Shown here: positions 25,501 to 33,565 of the stretch, in pieces
Layout: every line of letters begins with the position of its first letter
Numbering within the stretch: position 1 is the stretch's first letter
NCBI RefSeq assembly: GCF_900114035.1
Contig: NZ_FORP01000016.1
Coordinates: 89,717-153,716 of the forward strand
DNA: 64,000 nt
Direction of reading: 5' to 3'
Source of the DNA: Amycolatopsis sacchari
GTDB lineage: Bacteria > Actinomycetota > Actinomycetes > Mycobacteriales > Pseudonocardiaceae
Translations under genes and position numbers: made by a program
The notes under the pieces: generated by a model
What the model saw: the letters and a program-made list of their open reading frames with translations, nothing else
What the model was told of the DNA's origin: nothing
Databases searched by the model: none

Positions 25501-26505
25501 TCAGCCCGCCTCGGGCCGCACGTCACCGCCGTACCGGGCGTCCACATCACCGGTCACGCCCGTCTGTGCGGCCCGTCTGCCCAGCACGAACACGTACGTC
25601 AGGAACGCGATCTCCGCCAGGGCGCCGATGCCGATCCTGGCCCACGTCGGCAACCCGGACGGCGTCACGAACGCCTCGATCACGCCGGACACCAGCAGCA
25701 CGCACGCGAGCCCCAGCGCCATCGCCGCGGTCGCCCTGCCCTCGCGCGCGAGCGCCACCCCGCGGCTGTGCGGGCCGGGGTTGATCACCGCCCAGCCCAG
25801 CCGCAGCCCGGTGCCCGCCGCGACGAACACCGCGGTCAGCTCCAGCAGCCCGTGCGGGGTGATCAGGCCGAAGAAGACGTCGAGCCGCCCGGCCGCGCTC
25901 ATCAGCCCGGCGCTCACGCCGACGTTCGCGGCGTTGGCCCACAGCGCGAGCAGCACCGGCACGCCCAGCAGCACCCCGAAGAACAGGCAGATCGCCGCCA
26001 CCCATGCGTTGTTCGTCCACACCTGCGCGGCGAACGAACCCGCCGGGTTGGCCGAGTAGTACGTCTCGAACTGGCCGCCCGGCTGGGTCAGCTGCCGGAT
26101 CTGCTCGGGTGCCGCGATGCTCGCCCGCACGCCGGAGTCGGTGGCGACCCACGCCGCCAGCAGCCCGCTCACCACGATCGTCACGAGTGCCGTGGACAGC
26201 CACCAGCGGCGGCCGCGGTACACGGCGGCGGGGAAGCGCTGCGCGAAGAACAACCCCACCTCGCGCCACGCCGGGTTGTGCGTGCCGGTGACGGCGGACC
26301 GGGCGCGCGTCACGAGCGTCGAGAGCCGGGACAGCAGTGCGGGGTCGGGGGCCGAGGAGCGCACGACCGACAGGTGCGTCGCCGTGCGCTGGTACAGCGT
26401 GATCAGCTCGTCCGCCTCGGCGCCACGCAGGCGGCGGCGGTCGAGCAGCTCGGCCAGCCGGTCCCATTCGGCGCGATGGGCCGCGACGAACAGATCGACG
26501 TCCAC
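25501..26505 (-). CDS. SpoIIM-family (stage II sporulation protein M) membrane protein
   Basis: A 334-residue protein. A soluble helical N-terminus (MDVDLFVAAHRAEWDRLAEL) is followed by about five helices with SpoIIM signatures: FFGVLLGVPVLLALWANAAN and ITPHGLLELTAVFVAAGTGL. Homologues sit beside MoxR/DUF58 in actinobacteria (Rv3694c). GTG at 26505 has TAGTCT 7 nt upstream and no ribosome-binding site, so it is probably leaderless. It faces the RDD gene with only 23 bp between. Confidence 0.88.
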   Translation of the reverse strand: MDVDLFVAAHRAEWDRLAELLDRRRLRGAEADELITLYQRTATHLSVVRSSAPDPALLSRLSTLVTRARSAVTGTHNPAWREVGLFFAQRFPAAVYRGRRWWLSTALVTIVVSGLLAAWVATDSGVRASIAAPEQIRQLTQPGGQFETYYSANPAGSFAAQVWTNNAWVAAICLFFGVLLGVPVLLALWANAANVGVSAGLMSAAGRLDVFFGLITPHGLLELTAVFVAAGTGLRLGWAVINPGPHSRGVALAREGRATAAMALGLACVLLVSGVIEAFVTPSGLPTWARIGIGALAEIAFLTYVFVLGRRAAQTGVTGDVDARYGGDVRPEAG

Positions 26506-26512
26506 GCGGCTC

Positions 26513-26522
26513 AGACTACAGT
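26513..26522. promoter_or_regulatory. overlapping divergent -10 elements of two leaderless genes
   Basis: AGACTACAGT contains TACAGT on the plus strand (26517-26522, 6 nt before the RDD GTG) and TAGTCT on the minus strand (26513-26518, 7 nt before the SpoIIM GTG). The two hexamers share two bases, so the promoters should exclude each other sterically. Confidence 0.6.
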
Positions 26523-26528
26523 TGCCCG

Positions 26529-27287
26529 GTGCACCCCGAACCCGATCTGGTCACCGGCGACGCCGTCGTCCTCGAGCTGCGCCTGGCGGGGCTGGCCAGC
26601 CGCGGGCTCGCCTTCGCGATCGACGTGGTCATCCAGCTGGCCGTCATCGTCGTCGGCCTGCTGATCGTGATCTGGGCCGGACCGCAGGACGGGGCGTCCG
26701 CTTCCGCGATCCTGCTGTCGTTGCTGGTGCTCGTGCGCGTCGGCTACCCGGTGCTGTTCGAGACGCTCACGCGCGGGCGGACGCCGGGGAAGGCGGCCTT
26801 CGGGCTGCGCGTGGTGCGGGACGACGGCGGCCCGATCCGCTTCCGGCACGCCCTCACCCGTGGTCTGGCGGGGGCGATCGTCGACTTCGGGCCCGCGTTC
26901 GTGTGGGGCGCGGTGGCGCTCGTGGTGTCGCTGGTGTCGGAGAAGTCCAAGCGGGTGGGCGATTTCCTGGCCGGGACCGTGGTGGTGCTGGAGCACGCGC
27001 CCAAGGCCGTCGAGCCGAGCATCACGATGCCGCCGCCGCTCGCCGCTTGGGCGGCGCAGCTGGACCTGTCCGGGCTGACCGACGACCTCGCGCTCGCGAT
27101 CCGGCAGTACCTCGGGCGCTACCAGTCCCTGCGCGAAGAGGCGCGGGAACACCTGGGGTACCAGCTCGCGCAGGAGGTCTCGGCCCGCATCGGCGCGCCG
27201 GTCCCGCCGGGTACGCCGGTGTGGGCGTACCTGATGGCCGTGCTGGCGGAGCGGCGCAACCGGGCGGCGCGGCCGCAGCAGTGGTGA
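26529..27287 (+). CDS. RDD family membrane protein
   Basis: A 252-residue protein. The RDD motif region LASRGLAFAIDVVIQL is followed by two or three helices and the second motif LTRGRTPGKAAFGLRVVRDD, the classical RDD signature. A soluble C-terminal part (AIRQYLGRYQSLREEAREHL) follows. It is probably a small-ion or solute transporter subunit; the role in actinobacteria is unknown. Divergent from SpoIIM, as Rv3695 is in M. tuberculosis. It ends 1 bp from the convergent SRPBCC gene. Confidence 0.9.
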   Translation: MHPEPDLVTGDAVVLELRLAGLASRGLAFAIDVVIQLAVIVVGLLIVIWAGPQDGASASAILLSLLVLVRVGYPVLFETLTRGRTPGKAAFGLRVVRDDGGPIRFRHALTRGLAGAIVDFGPAFVWGAVALVVSLVSEKSKRVGDFLAGTVVVLEHAPKAVEPSITMPPPLAAWAAQLDLSGLTDDLALAIRQYLGRYQSLREEAREHLGYQLAQEVSARIGAPVPPGTPVWAYLMAVLAERRNRAARPQQW

Positions 27288-27288
27288 C

Positions 27289-27729
27289 TCATGCCTCGTC
27301 CAGCTCGGCGAGCAGGGCGGGCATCCCGACGGTGAGCATCTTCCTGCGGACCGAGCCGAGCAGCTTGGCCATCGCGAACCCGCCGACCCCGCGAAAACCC
27401 GTGTGGGAGTAGGTGAAGCGGGTGCCCCCGGGCGTCGGTTCGAGCTGGTACCGGACGTAGCTTGGTGCCTCGCCCTGGCCGCCGACCCACGTGTAGCGCA
27501 GCAGCTCCCGCTCCCTGACCTCCAGCACCTCGCAGTCGACGATGCCGCGCCAGCCCAGCATCGGCTTCGCGACGAACTGGAAGCGCTTTCCGACGACCGG
27601 CTCGAACCCCACGGGGCGCGCGCCCTTGCCCGTCGACGTCCAGCGGGGGATGAGGTCCGGGTCGGTCAGCGCGCGCCAGACCTTCGCGGGCGAGTGCGGG
27701 TAGTCGCGGACGATCTGTATCTCGGCCAT
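27289..27729 (-). CDS. SRPBCC-family (AHSA1/polyketide cyclase-like) ligand-binding protein
   Basis: A 146-residue START-like domain: EIQIVRDYPHSPAKVWRALT, then DPDLIPRWTSTGKG, YTWVGGQGEAPSYVRYQLEP and GTRFTYSHTGFRG, which follow the AHSA1 pattern. It likely binds a hydrophobic ligand or helps fold a client. Start ATG at 27729 has AAAGGAAG upstream. It faces a TetR regulator over a 69-bp gap with a 15-bp palindrome, so it is a likely target of that regulator. Confidence 0.85.
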   Translation of the reverse strand: MAEIQIVRDYPHSPAKVWRALTDPDLIPRWTSTGKGARPVGFEPVVGKRFQFVAKPMLGWRGIVDCEVLEVRERELLRYTWVGGQGEAPSYVRYQLEPTPGGTRFTYSHTGFRGVGGFAMAKLLGSVRRKMLTVGMPALLAELDEA

Positions 27730-27737
27730 GAGCTTCC

Positions 27738-27752
27738 TTTCAGTTGCTGAAA
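27738..27752. promoter_or_regulatory. palindromic operator candidate
   Basis: TTTCAG-TTG-CTGAAA is a perfect 6-3-6 palindrome just upstream of the SRPBCC gene's ribosome-binding site, in the AT-rich gap shared with a TetR gene. It overlaps the space where the SRPBCC transcript should start. Confidence 0.55.
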
Positions 27753-27798
27753 AAATACAGTAGCAGAAGAAATCGAGTGGCTGTAGTAGTTTGAGCGC

Positions 27799-28443
27799 GT
27801 GAAGACGGAGGGGCTGCGCGAGCGCAAGAAGCGCGCCATGCGCCGGCAGCTGTCCGACACCGCCACGCGGCTGTTCCTCGAACGGGGCTTCGACTCCGTG
27901 CGCGTCGCCGACGTCGCCGAAGCGTGCGGGGTGTCCGAGAAGACGGTGTTCAACTACTTCCCGACGAAGGAAGCGCTGGTCCTGGACCGGCTGGAGGCCA
28001 CGGCCGACGCGCTCCGCACGCACCTGGCGGACCCCGCGCTGCCGCCGGTCGAGGCGATGCTGCGGGTGCTGGCGGAGGAGCTGCGGGAGCTCACCACGAG
28101 CCTGGCCGCGGACGAGCGGGCGCTGGCCGGTTACCGCAGGTTCGGGGACCTGCTGCGGGAAACCCCGTCACTGCGGGCGTACCAGAACGACGCTGCCGAC
28201 CGCTTCGCCGACGTCGCCGCCGAGGTGCTCGCGGCGCGGGCGGGTCTGCGGGCGGAAGATCCCGAGCCGCAGGTGGCGGCCGCGGCGTTGCTGGGGTTGT
28301 GGCGGGTGCAGTTCCGTGCGCTGCGCACGCACGTGCGCCCCGGGCGGCCGGTGGAGGACGCGGTCGCGGAGGTGACCGGGGAGGTCCGGCGCGCGGCCGC
28401 GCTGCTGGAGGGTGGTTTGGCGGGGTTCCCGGCTGTCAGCTGA
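27799..28443 (+). CDS. TetR-family transcriptional regulator
   Basis: A 214-residue regulator with a TetR N-terminal helix-turn-helix (ATRLFLERGFDSVRVADVAE then GVSEKTVFNYFPTKEAL) and a variable C-terminal ligand domain. GTG at 27799 follows TAGTTT by 6 nt, so it is probably leaderless. It faces the SRPBCC gene over a palindrome. Its last 8 bp overlap the convergent metallopeptidase gene. Confidence 0.9.
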   Translation: MKTEGLRERKKRAMRRQLSDTATRLFLERGFDSVRVADVAEACGVSEKTVFNYFPTKEALVLDRLEATADALRTHLADPALPPVEAMLRVLAEELRELTTSLAADERALAGYRRFGDLLRETPSLRAYQNDAADRFADVAAEVLAARAGLRAEDPEPQVAAAALLGLWRVQFRALRTHVRPGRPVEDAVAEVTGEVRRAAALLEGGLAGFPAVS

Positions 28444-29479
28444 CTTCGCTCGACGGGGCCGCGAAGGTGTTGCACTGCGCGAGCCGGTCGCTCTGCGCGC
28501 CCTTGCGCCACCACGCCGCGTAGTGCGCGTTCGTGCCGTGGTCACGGCTGCCGGAAGTGTTGTCACCGCGGGTTTCCTGGTCGTTCCACGCCGTGTCGAA
28601 CACCTGCTGCGTCACGCTGCCGCCGCGGTTGGCCGTCGAGCCCAGGAACATCCCGGAGAAGCACTGCGCCTGCAGTTCCTTGCGGCGGGACATCTCCAGC
28701 CCCGCCGGGCTGTCCTGGCCCTCGCGGTAGATCACGTCCCACGCCGCGTCCATCAGGCCGACGAGCTCCTGCACGTGGTGGCCGTACTCGTGCGCGAACA
28801 ACGCGAGGTACACGCCGGGCTTGTTGCCGTACTGGTCGGTCTGCAGCCCGCGGTAGGGCACGTACAGGTGGTCCTTGCAGTAGTACGCCGCCGTGGTCAC
28901 GCCGACGTCGATCGTGCCGCACTCGCTGGTGAAGCTGGCGCCGGTCGGGAACTCCAGCTGCGGCGGGTGGAACGGCAGGTTCATCGCCGTCAGCAGCTCA
29001 CCCCAGCGGTCGTTGAGGCACTGCTCCGCGGCGGTGAAGAACGCCTGCGCGGCGGCGGGACTGCTGGGCCACCCCGGCACGGCGCACGGCGCGTTCGCCA
29101 GCCCGGCGTCCGGGTTCGTCAGCAGCGGGTGGTCGGCGAGCGCGAGCACCTTGCGCGGCCCGGTCGAGGCGGGCCTGCTCGGCGTGCTCACCGGGCTCGA
29201 CGACGAGGACGTCGGCCGGCGCGACGTGGCCGTGCGGGACGAACTCGAAGCGCTGGAGGTGATCGACAGCGACGGGATCGTGTTCGACGAGGCGGCGGTG
29301 CTGGAGCCGGACGAACCGGCCGTCAGCGCCACCACCAGCGTCACGGTCAGCACGACCACGCCCGCCAGCACACCGGCGACGATCGCGCCGGTGTGCTTCT
29401 TCCGAGGGGCCGGTGGCCGCGGCGGGTACGGGCCCCACTGCGGCGGCGGTGGCCAGTGGCCCGGTGGAGGTTGGCTCAT
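28436..29479 (-). CDS. membrane-anchored neutral zinc metallopeptidase (YpfJ/PF04228 family), paralogue 2
   Basis: A 347-residue protein with a proline-rich cytoplasmic head (PPPGHWPPPPQWGPYPPRPP), one helix (about residues 33-53), a long Ser/Thr-rich linker, then the peptidase domain with HEYGHH and SRRKELQAQCFSG. The C-terminus DHGTNAHYAAWWRKGAQ is nearly identical to paralogue 1 at 17700-18665. I chose ATG at 29479 (GGGAGAG upstream); the ATG at 29542 lies inside a likely -10, TATGCT, the same hexamer found before paralogue 1. The two copies flank the moxR2-type locus. Confidence 0.88.
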   Translation of the reverse strand: MSQPPPGHWPPPPQWGPYPPRPPAPRKKHTGAIVAGVLAGVVVLTVTLVVALTAGSSGSSTAASSNTIPSLSITSSASSSSRTATSRRPTSSSSSPVSTPSRPASTGPRKVLALADHPLLTNPDAGLANAPCAVPGWPSSPAAAQAFFTAAEQCLNDRWGELLTAMNLPFHPPQLEFPTGASFTSECGTIDVGVTTAAYYCKDHLYVPYRGLQTDQYGNKPGVYLALFAHEYGHHVQELVGLMDAAWDVIYREGQDSPAGLEMSRRKELQAQCFSGMFLGSTANRGGSVTQQVFDTAWNDQETRGDNTSGSRDHGTNAHYAAWWRKGAQSDRLAQCNTFAAPSSEVS

Positions 29480-29581
29480 CGCCGGCTGCTCTCCCGGTGG
29501 TTCGGGCACGCCCGGGGCTGTCGGGGGTGCGCCTTGCAGCATAGGGGGTCGGCGGCGGCGAGCCGGGCGGAATCGGGGAGA

Positions 29582-30241
29582 TCAGGTACCGGAGACCAGC
29601 CGGGCGCCCCCGTCGACCCGCACCACGATCCCCGTCGTGAAGGTGTTGTCCACCAGGAAACCGATGGCGGCGGCGATGTCCTCGGGCCGCCCGACCCGGC
29701 CCACCGGCGTGCCCGCCGCCATGCCCGACAGGACCTCCTCGCGGTTTTCGCCGAGGAAGTCCCACCAGCCGGTGTCGATCACACCCGGTGACACCGCGTT
29801 GACGCGCACCGGCGCGAGTTCCGCGGCCAGTACCGGGACCATCGCCTCGATCCCCGCGTTGACGGCGGCGAGCGCGGCCGTCGTCGGCAGTGCCGCGCCC
29901 GCCGAGGCGGCCGTGACGAACGTCAGCGAGCCCCCGCGGTGAAGCGCTTTCAGCGCGGCCTGCGCGGTGAGGGTGTGCGGCAGCAGCTTGCCGTCGACGC
30001 CCTCGCGCAGGTAGTCCTCGGTCATCTCGGCGAACGGCCGGGTGCCCGGCGCCCCGGTCACCGTCACGACGACGTGGTCGACCTCGCCGAGGTCCCCGAA
30101 GAACTCCCGCAGCGCGCCGGCGTCACGCGCGTCGAGGGTCCGGCCGGTCACCACCACTTCGCGCCCGGAGTCCACCAGCCACTGGGCGGTCGCCAGGCCG
30201 ATGCCCGACGTCCCGCCCACGATCGCGACTCGTTCGGTCAC
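29582..30241 (-). CDS. short SDR-family protein lacking the catalytic Tyr-Lys pair
   Basis: A 219-residue Rossmann protein with the cofactor motif GGTSGIGLA and a C-terminal GxxxRVDGGARL. A VNAVSPGVIDTGW segment follows the active-site helix as in normal SDRs. At the YxxxK site the sequence reads PTTAALAAVNAG, giving Leu124 and Asn128, so proton relay is missing. It may be a binding or pseudo-enzyme member, or use another mechanism. GTG start with AAGGAGGAAGTC upstream. It faces a TetR regulator across a dyad. Confidence 0.82.
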   Translation of the reverse strand: MTERVAIVGGTSGIGLATAQWLVDSGREVVVTGRTLDARDAGALREFFGDLGEVDHVVVTVTGAPGTRPFAEMTEDYLREGVDGKLLPHTLTAQAALKALHRGGSLTFVTAASAGAALPTTAALAAVNAGIEAMVPVLAAELAPVRVNAVSPGVIDTGWWDFLGENREEVLSGMAAGTPVGRVGRPEDIAAAIGFLVDNTFTTGIVVRVDGGARLVSGT

Positions 30242-30255
30242 GACTTCCTCCTTTT

Positions 30256-30272
30256 CGAGACATTGTGCCTCG
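30256..30272. promoter_or_regulatory. TetR operator candidate
   Basis: CGAGACA-TTG-TGCCTCG is a 7-3-7 inverted repeat with one mismatched pair, in the 44-bp gap between the SDR gene and the divergent TetR gene and next to the TetR -10 candidate. Confidence 0.55.
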
Positions 30273-30285
30273 TAAAGTGGCCGCC

Positions 30286-30861
30286 GTGATGCGAGGACGC
30301 CCCAGGAGCGAGGAAGCCAGGCGCGCGATCCTCGACACCGCGCTGCGCCTGTGCGAGCGCGACGGCTACCGGCAGCTGACGATCAAGACGCTCGCCGACG
30401 AGGCCGGCGTGGGCAGGCAGACCGTCTACCGCTGGTGGCCGGACAAGGCCCAGGTGCTGCTGGACGCGCTGATCGACCTGCGGGAGCGCGCACTGGGCAG
30501 CCGCCTCGCCGAAACGGGCGACACCCTGCGCGACGTGCGGAACCTGCTGGCCGTGACGTTCGACCTGACGCACGAGATCACCGGGAAGGCGCTGGTCGGG
30601 CTGCTCGCCGACGCCCAGGACGACCCGGAGCTGTCCCGCCGCCTGCAGGACACGGTGATCGCGCCCCGCCGCGCCGCGCTGGAGGCGTTGCTGCGCCGGG
30701 GTGTCGAGTCCGGCGTGCTCGCCGAGAACGTCGCGCTGCCGCTCGTCGTCGACTTCGCCTTCGGCACGATGTGGTACCGGCTGCTGCACCACCACGCGCC
30801 CGTGGACGCCGCGCTCGCCGCCGAAGTCACCGACGCCATCGCCCGCCTGCTCGCCCGGTGA
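30286..30861 (+). CDS. TetR-family transcriptional regulator
   Basis: A 191-residue regulator: RGRPRSEEARRAILDTALRL opens the family N-terminus, VGRQTVYRWWPDKAQVLLDA is the recognition helix and tail, and a TetR_C-type ligand domain follows. GTG at 30286 (with ATG immediately after) has TAAAGT 7 nt upstream and no ribosome-binding site, so it is likely leaderless. It faces the SDR-like gene, its probable target. Confidence 0.9.
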   Translation: MMRGRPRSEEARRAILDTALRLCERDGYRQLTIKTLADEAGVGRQTVYRWWPDKAQVLLDALIDLRERALGSRLAETGDTLRDVRNLLAVTFDLTHEITGKALVGLLADAQDDPELSRRLQDTVIAPRRAALEALLRRGVESGVLAENVALPLVVDFAFGTMWYRLLHHHAPVDAALAAEVTDAIARLLAR

Positions 30862-30902
30862 TCCGCCGACCGGCGCAGCCCGGTTGGCCGTACAGTGGCC
30901 GC

Positions 30903-32183
30903 ATGCCCGAGAACTCGCGCTTCACCCTGGACAACGGTCTGCGCGTCGTGCTGGCGCCTGACCCGACCGCGCCGGTGGTCGGTGTCTCCGTGCACTACGA
31001 CGTCGGCTTCCGCTCGGAGCCGGAGGGGCGCACCGGGTTCGCGCACCTGTTCGAGCACCTGATGTTCCAGGGCAGCGAGAGCCTGGAGAAGCTCGCGCAC
31101 TTCAAGATCGTGCAGTCCAGCGGCGGGACGTTCAACGGCTCGACGCACCCCGACTACACCGACTACTACGAGGTGCTGCCCTCCGCGGCGCTGGAGCGCG
31201 CGCTGTTCCTCGAAGCCGACCGGATGCGCGCGCCCAAGCTGACGCGCGAGAACCTGGCCAACCAGATCGACGTGGTCAAGGAGGAGATCCGGCTCAACGT
31301 GCTGAACCGCCCGTACGGCGGGTTCCCGTGGATCCTCCTGCCGCCGGTGCTGTACCAGACGTTCCCCAACGCGCACAACGGTTACGGCGACTTCACCGAC
31401 CTCGAACAGGCGAGCCTCGACGACTGCGCCGCCTTCTTCGACACCTACTACTCCCCGGCGAACGCCGTGCTCACCGTCGCGGGCGACTTCGAGCCGGACA
31501 GGGCGCGCGAGCTGATCGAGAAGCACTTCGGCGACGTGCCGCACCGGCCGGCCCCGCCGAAGCGCTCGTTCGCCGAGCCGCCGCCCGCGGGCGAGGTGCG
31601 GGGTCACCACGTCGACCCGCACGCGCCGCTGCCCGCGCTCGCCATCGGCTACCGCATGCCCGACCCGGTCAACGAGCTGGACGGCTACCTCGCGAACCTC
31701 GTGCTCGCCGGGGTCCTCACCGACGGCGACGGCTCGCGCCTGCAGCAGCGCCTCGTGCACCGCGAGCCGCTGGTCACCGACATCGGCGCAGGGGCCGGGC
31801 TGTTCGGCCCCTTCGAGGCACGTGACCCTGACACGTTCTCGATCACCGCGATCCACCCCGGCGAGGTCACGCCGGAGCGCGTCCTGTCGGCGATCGACGA
31901 GGAGCTGGAGAAGCTCGCGTCCACCCCGCCCGACGAGCAGGAGCTGAAGAAGGTCACCGCGCGCTGGGCGGCGAGCCTGCACTCCGAGCACGACCGGCTG
32001 GTGTCCCGCACGCTCGGGCTCGGCTCGTTCGAGCTGCTCTACGGCGACCCGTCACTGATGTACCGGCTGGCCGACCGGATGGCCGCGATCACCGCGGCGG
32101 ACGTGTCGGCGGCGGCGAAGGCGCTGCGCCCCGACTCGCGCGCGGTCCTGCTGGTCGAGCCCAACACGGAGGAGAGCAAGTGA
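30903..32183 (+). CDS. M16-family zinc metallopeptidase, catalytic subunit
   Basis: A 426-residue insulinase/pitrilysin-type peptidase. The inverted zinc motif HLFEH (His48, Glu51, His52) and the downstream glutamate of VVKEEIRLNV are present, with a second M16_C domain after about residue 180. Such half-size enzymes work as heterodimers with an inactive partner. ATG at 30903 has TACAGT 6 nt upstream and no ribosome-binding site. The next gene starts within its stop (GTGA). Confidence 0.92.
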   Translation: MPENSRFTLDNGLRVVLAPDPTAPVVGVSVHYDVGFRSEPEGRTGFAHLFEHLMFQGSESLEKLAHFKIVQSSGGTFNGSTHPDYTDYYEVLPSAALERALFLEADRMRAPKLTRENLANQIDVVKEEIRLNVLNRPYGGFPWILLPPVLYQTFPNAHNGYGDFTDLEQASLDDCAAFFDTYYSPANAVLTVAGDFEPDRARELIEKHFGDVPHRPAPPKRSFAEPPPAGEVRGHHVDPHAPLPALAIGYRMPDPVNELDGYLANLVLAGVLTDGDGSRLQQRLVHREPLVTDIGAGAGLFGPFEARDPDTFSITAIHPGEVTPERVLSAIDEELEKLASTPPDEQELKKVTARWAASLHSEHDRLVSRTLGLGSFELLYGDPSLMYRLADRMAAITAADVSAAAKALRPDSRAVLLVEPNTEESK

Positions 32184-33565
32184 GCACAGCGACCCATCGC
32201 GACGCGGCGGAGATCGGCCGGACGCCGAGGGGCCCGCGGCCGGTGCCGGAGCTGGGCGACCAGCGCGCGGCCGCCGACCTGTCGCATGTGGACACGACGC
32301 TCGCCAACGGGCTGCGCGTGCTCGTGGTGCGCAAGGCCAACGTGCCGCTGGTCGAGCTGCGGCTGCGCATCCCGTTCGCCGGGGAGGACGCGCTGCACGC
32401 GGCGACGGCCGAGGTGCTCGCCGAAACGATGCTGGCGGGCACGGCGCGGCGCGACCGGATCCGGATCGACACGGATCTCGCGCTGATCGGCGGTGAGCTG
32501 GGGACGAGCGTCGACCCGGAGCGCCTGTCGATCAACGGCAACGCGCTCGCGTCGGGGCTGCCGGTCCTGCTCGACGTGCTGGCGGACGTGCTCACCTCGG
32601 CGTCCTATGTGGACGAAGAGGTCGGCAGGGAGTCCGCGCGGCTGGTCGAGCGGCTCGCGGTGTCGCGCACCCAGCCCCGCGTGATCGCGCGCGAGGCGCT
32701 GCTCAAGCACGTCTACGGCGACCACCCGGTGACGCGGGAGATGCCGGAGGCGGAGGACGTCGCGAAGGTGACGCCGGACGCGGTGCGCGCGCTGCACGCC
32801 CGTGCCGTGCTCCCGCGTGGTTCGGTGCTGGTCCTCGTCGGCGACGTCGAGCCGGACGAGGCGGTGCGGCAGCTGGACGAGGCGCTCGGCGGCTGGCGCG
32901 CCGACGCGAGCGCGTCCGTGCTGCCCGAGCTGCCGGTGCTGACCGGCGGGGACGTGCTGCTGGTGCCGAGGGCGGGTGCGGTGCAGTCGCAGATCCGGCT
33001 CATCGCGCAGGCGCTGCCCCGCACCGACGCGCGGTACCCGGCGCTGCAGCTGGCGAACCTGACCTACGGCGGGTACTTCTCCTCCCGGCTGGTGGAGAAC
33101 ATCCGCGAGGACAAGGGCTACACCTACGGCGCGCACTCCGGTTTCGAGTTCACCGGGTCGACGGCGACGGTCGGCGTGGACGCGGACACCGCGAACGAGG
33201 TGACGGCCGCGGCTGTCCTGGAGACCTTCTACGAGCTGGGCAGGCTCGCGCTCGTCCCGCCGACCGCCGAGGAGGTCGAGTCGGTGCGGCAGTACGCCGT
33301 GGGTTCGCTGCTCACCTCCACGGCTTCCCAGGCGGGACTGGCCAGCCAGCTGTCGGCGCTCGCGGCGAGCGGGCTCGGGGCCGAGTGGCTGGCCGAGCAC
33401 CCGGCGCGGCTCGCGGCGGTGACGGTGGACGAGGTGGCGCAGGCCGCGCTCGACTTCTTCGCGCCGACCCGGTTCACCGGCGTCGTCGTCGGGGACGCGG
33501 AAAGCCTCGCGCCACGGCTGGCCGCGCTGGGTGGGTTCACCGTGGGAGAGCCCGCGGAGTCATGA
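32180..33565 (+). CDS. M16-family non-catalytic partner subunit
   Basis: A 461-residue M16-like protein. The position of HxxEH reads ALHAATAEVLAETM, so there is no zinc site. The substrate-binding Arg/Tyr motif RLVENIREDKGYTYG near residue 310 is intact. That division is typical of the heterodimeric M16B pair, one chain cutting and the other completing the pocket. It is coupled to the catalytic gene by GTGA and to nudC by ATGA. Confidence 0.9.
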   Translation: MSTATHRDAAEIGRTPRGPRPVPELGDQRAAADLSHVDTTLANGLRVLVVRKANVPLVELRLRIPFAGEDALHAATAEVLAETMLAGTARRDRIRIDTDLALIGGELGTSVDPERLSINGNALASGLPVLLDVLADVLTSASYVDEEVGRESARLVERLAVSRTQPRVIAREALLKHVYGDHPVTREMPEAEDVAKVTPDAVRALHARAVLPRGSVLVLVGDVEPDEAVRQLDEALGGWRADASASVLPELPVLTGGDVLLVPRAGAVQSQIRLIAQALPRTDARYPALQLANLTYGGYFSSRLVENIREDKGYTYGAHSGFEFTGSTATVGVDADTANEVTAAAVLETFYELGRLALVPPTAEEVESVRQYAVGSLLTSTASQAGLASQLSALAASGLGAEWLAEHPARLAAVTVDEVAQAALDFFAPTRFTGVVVGDAESLAPRLAALGGFTVGEPAES

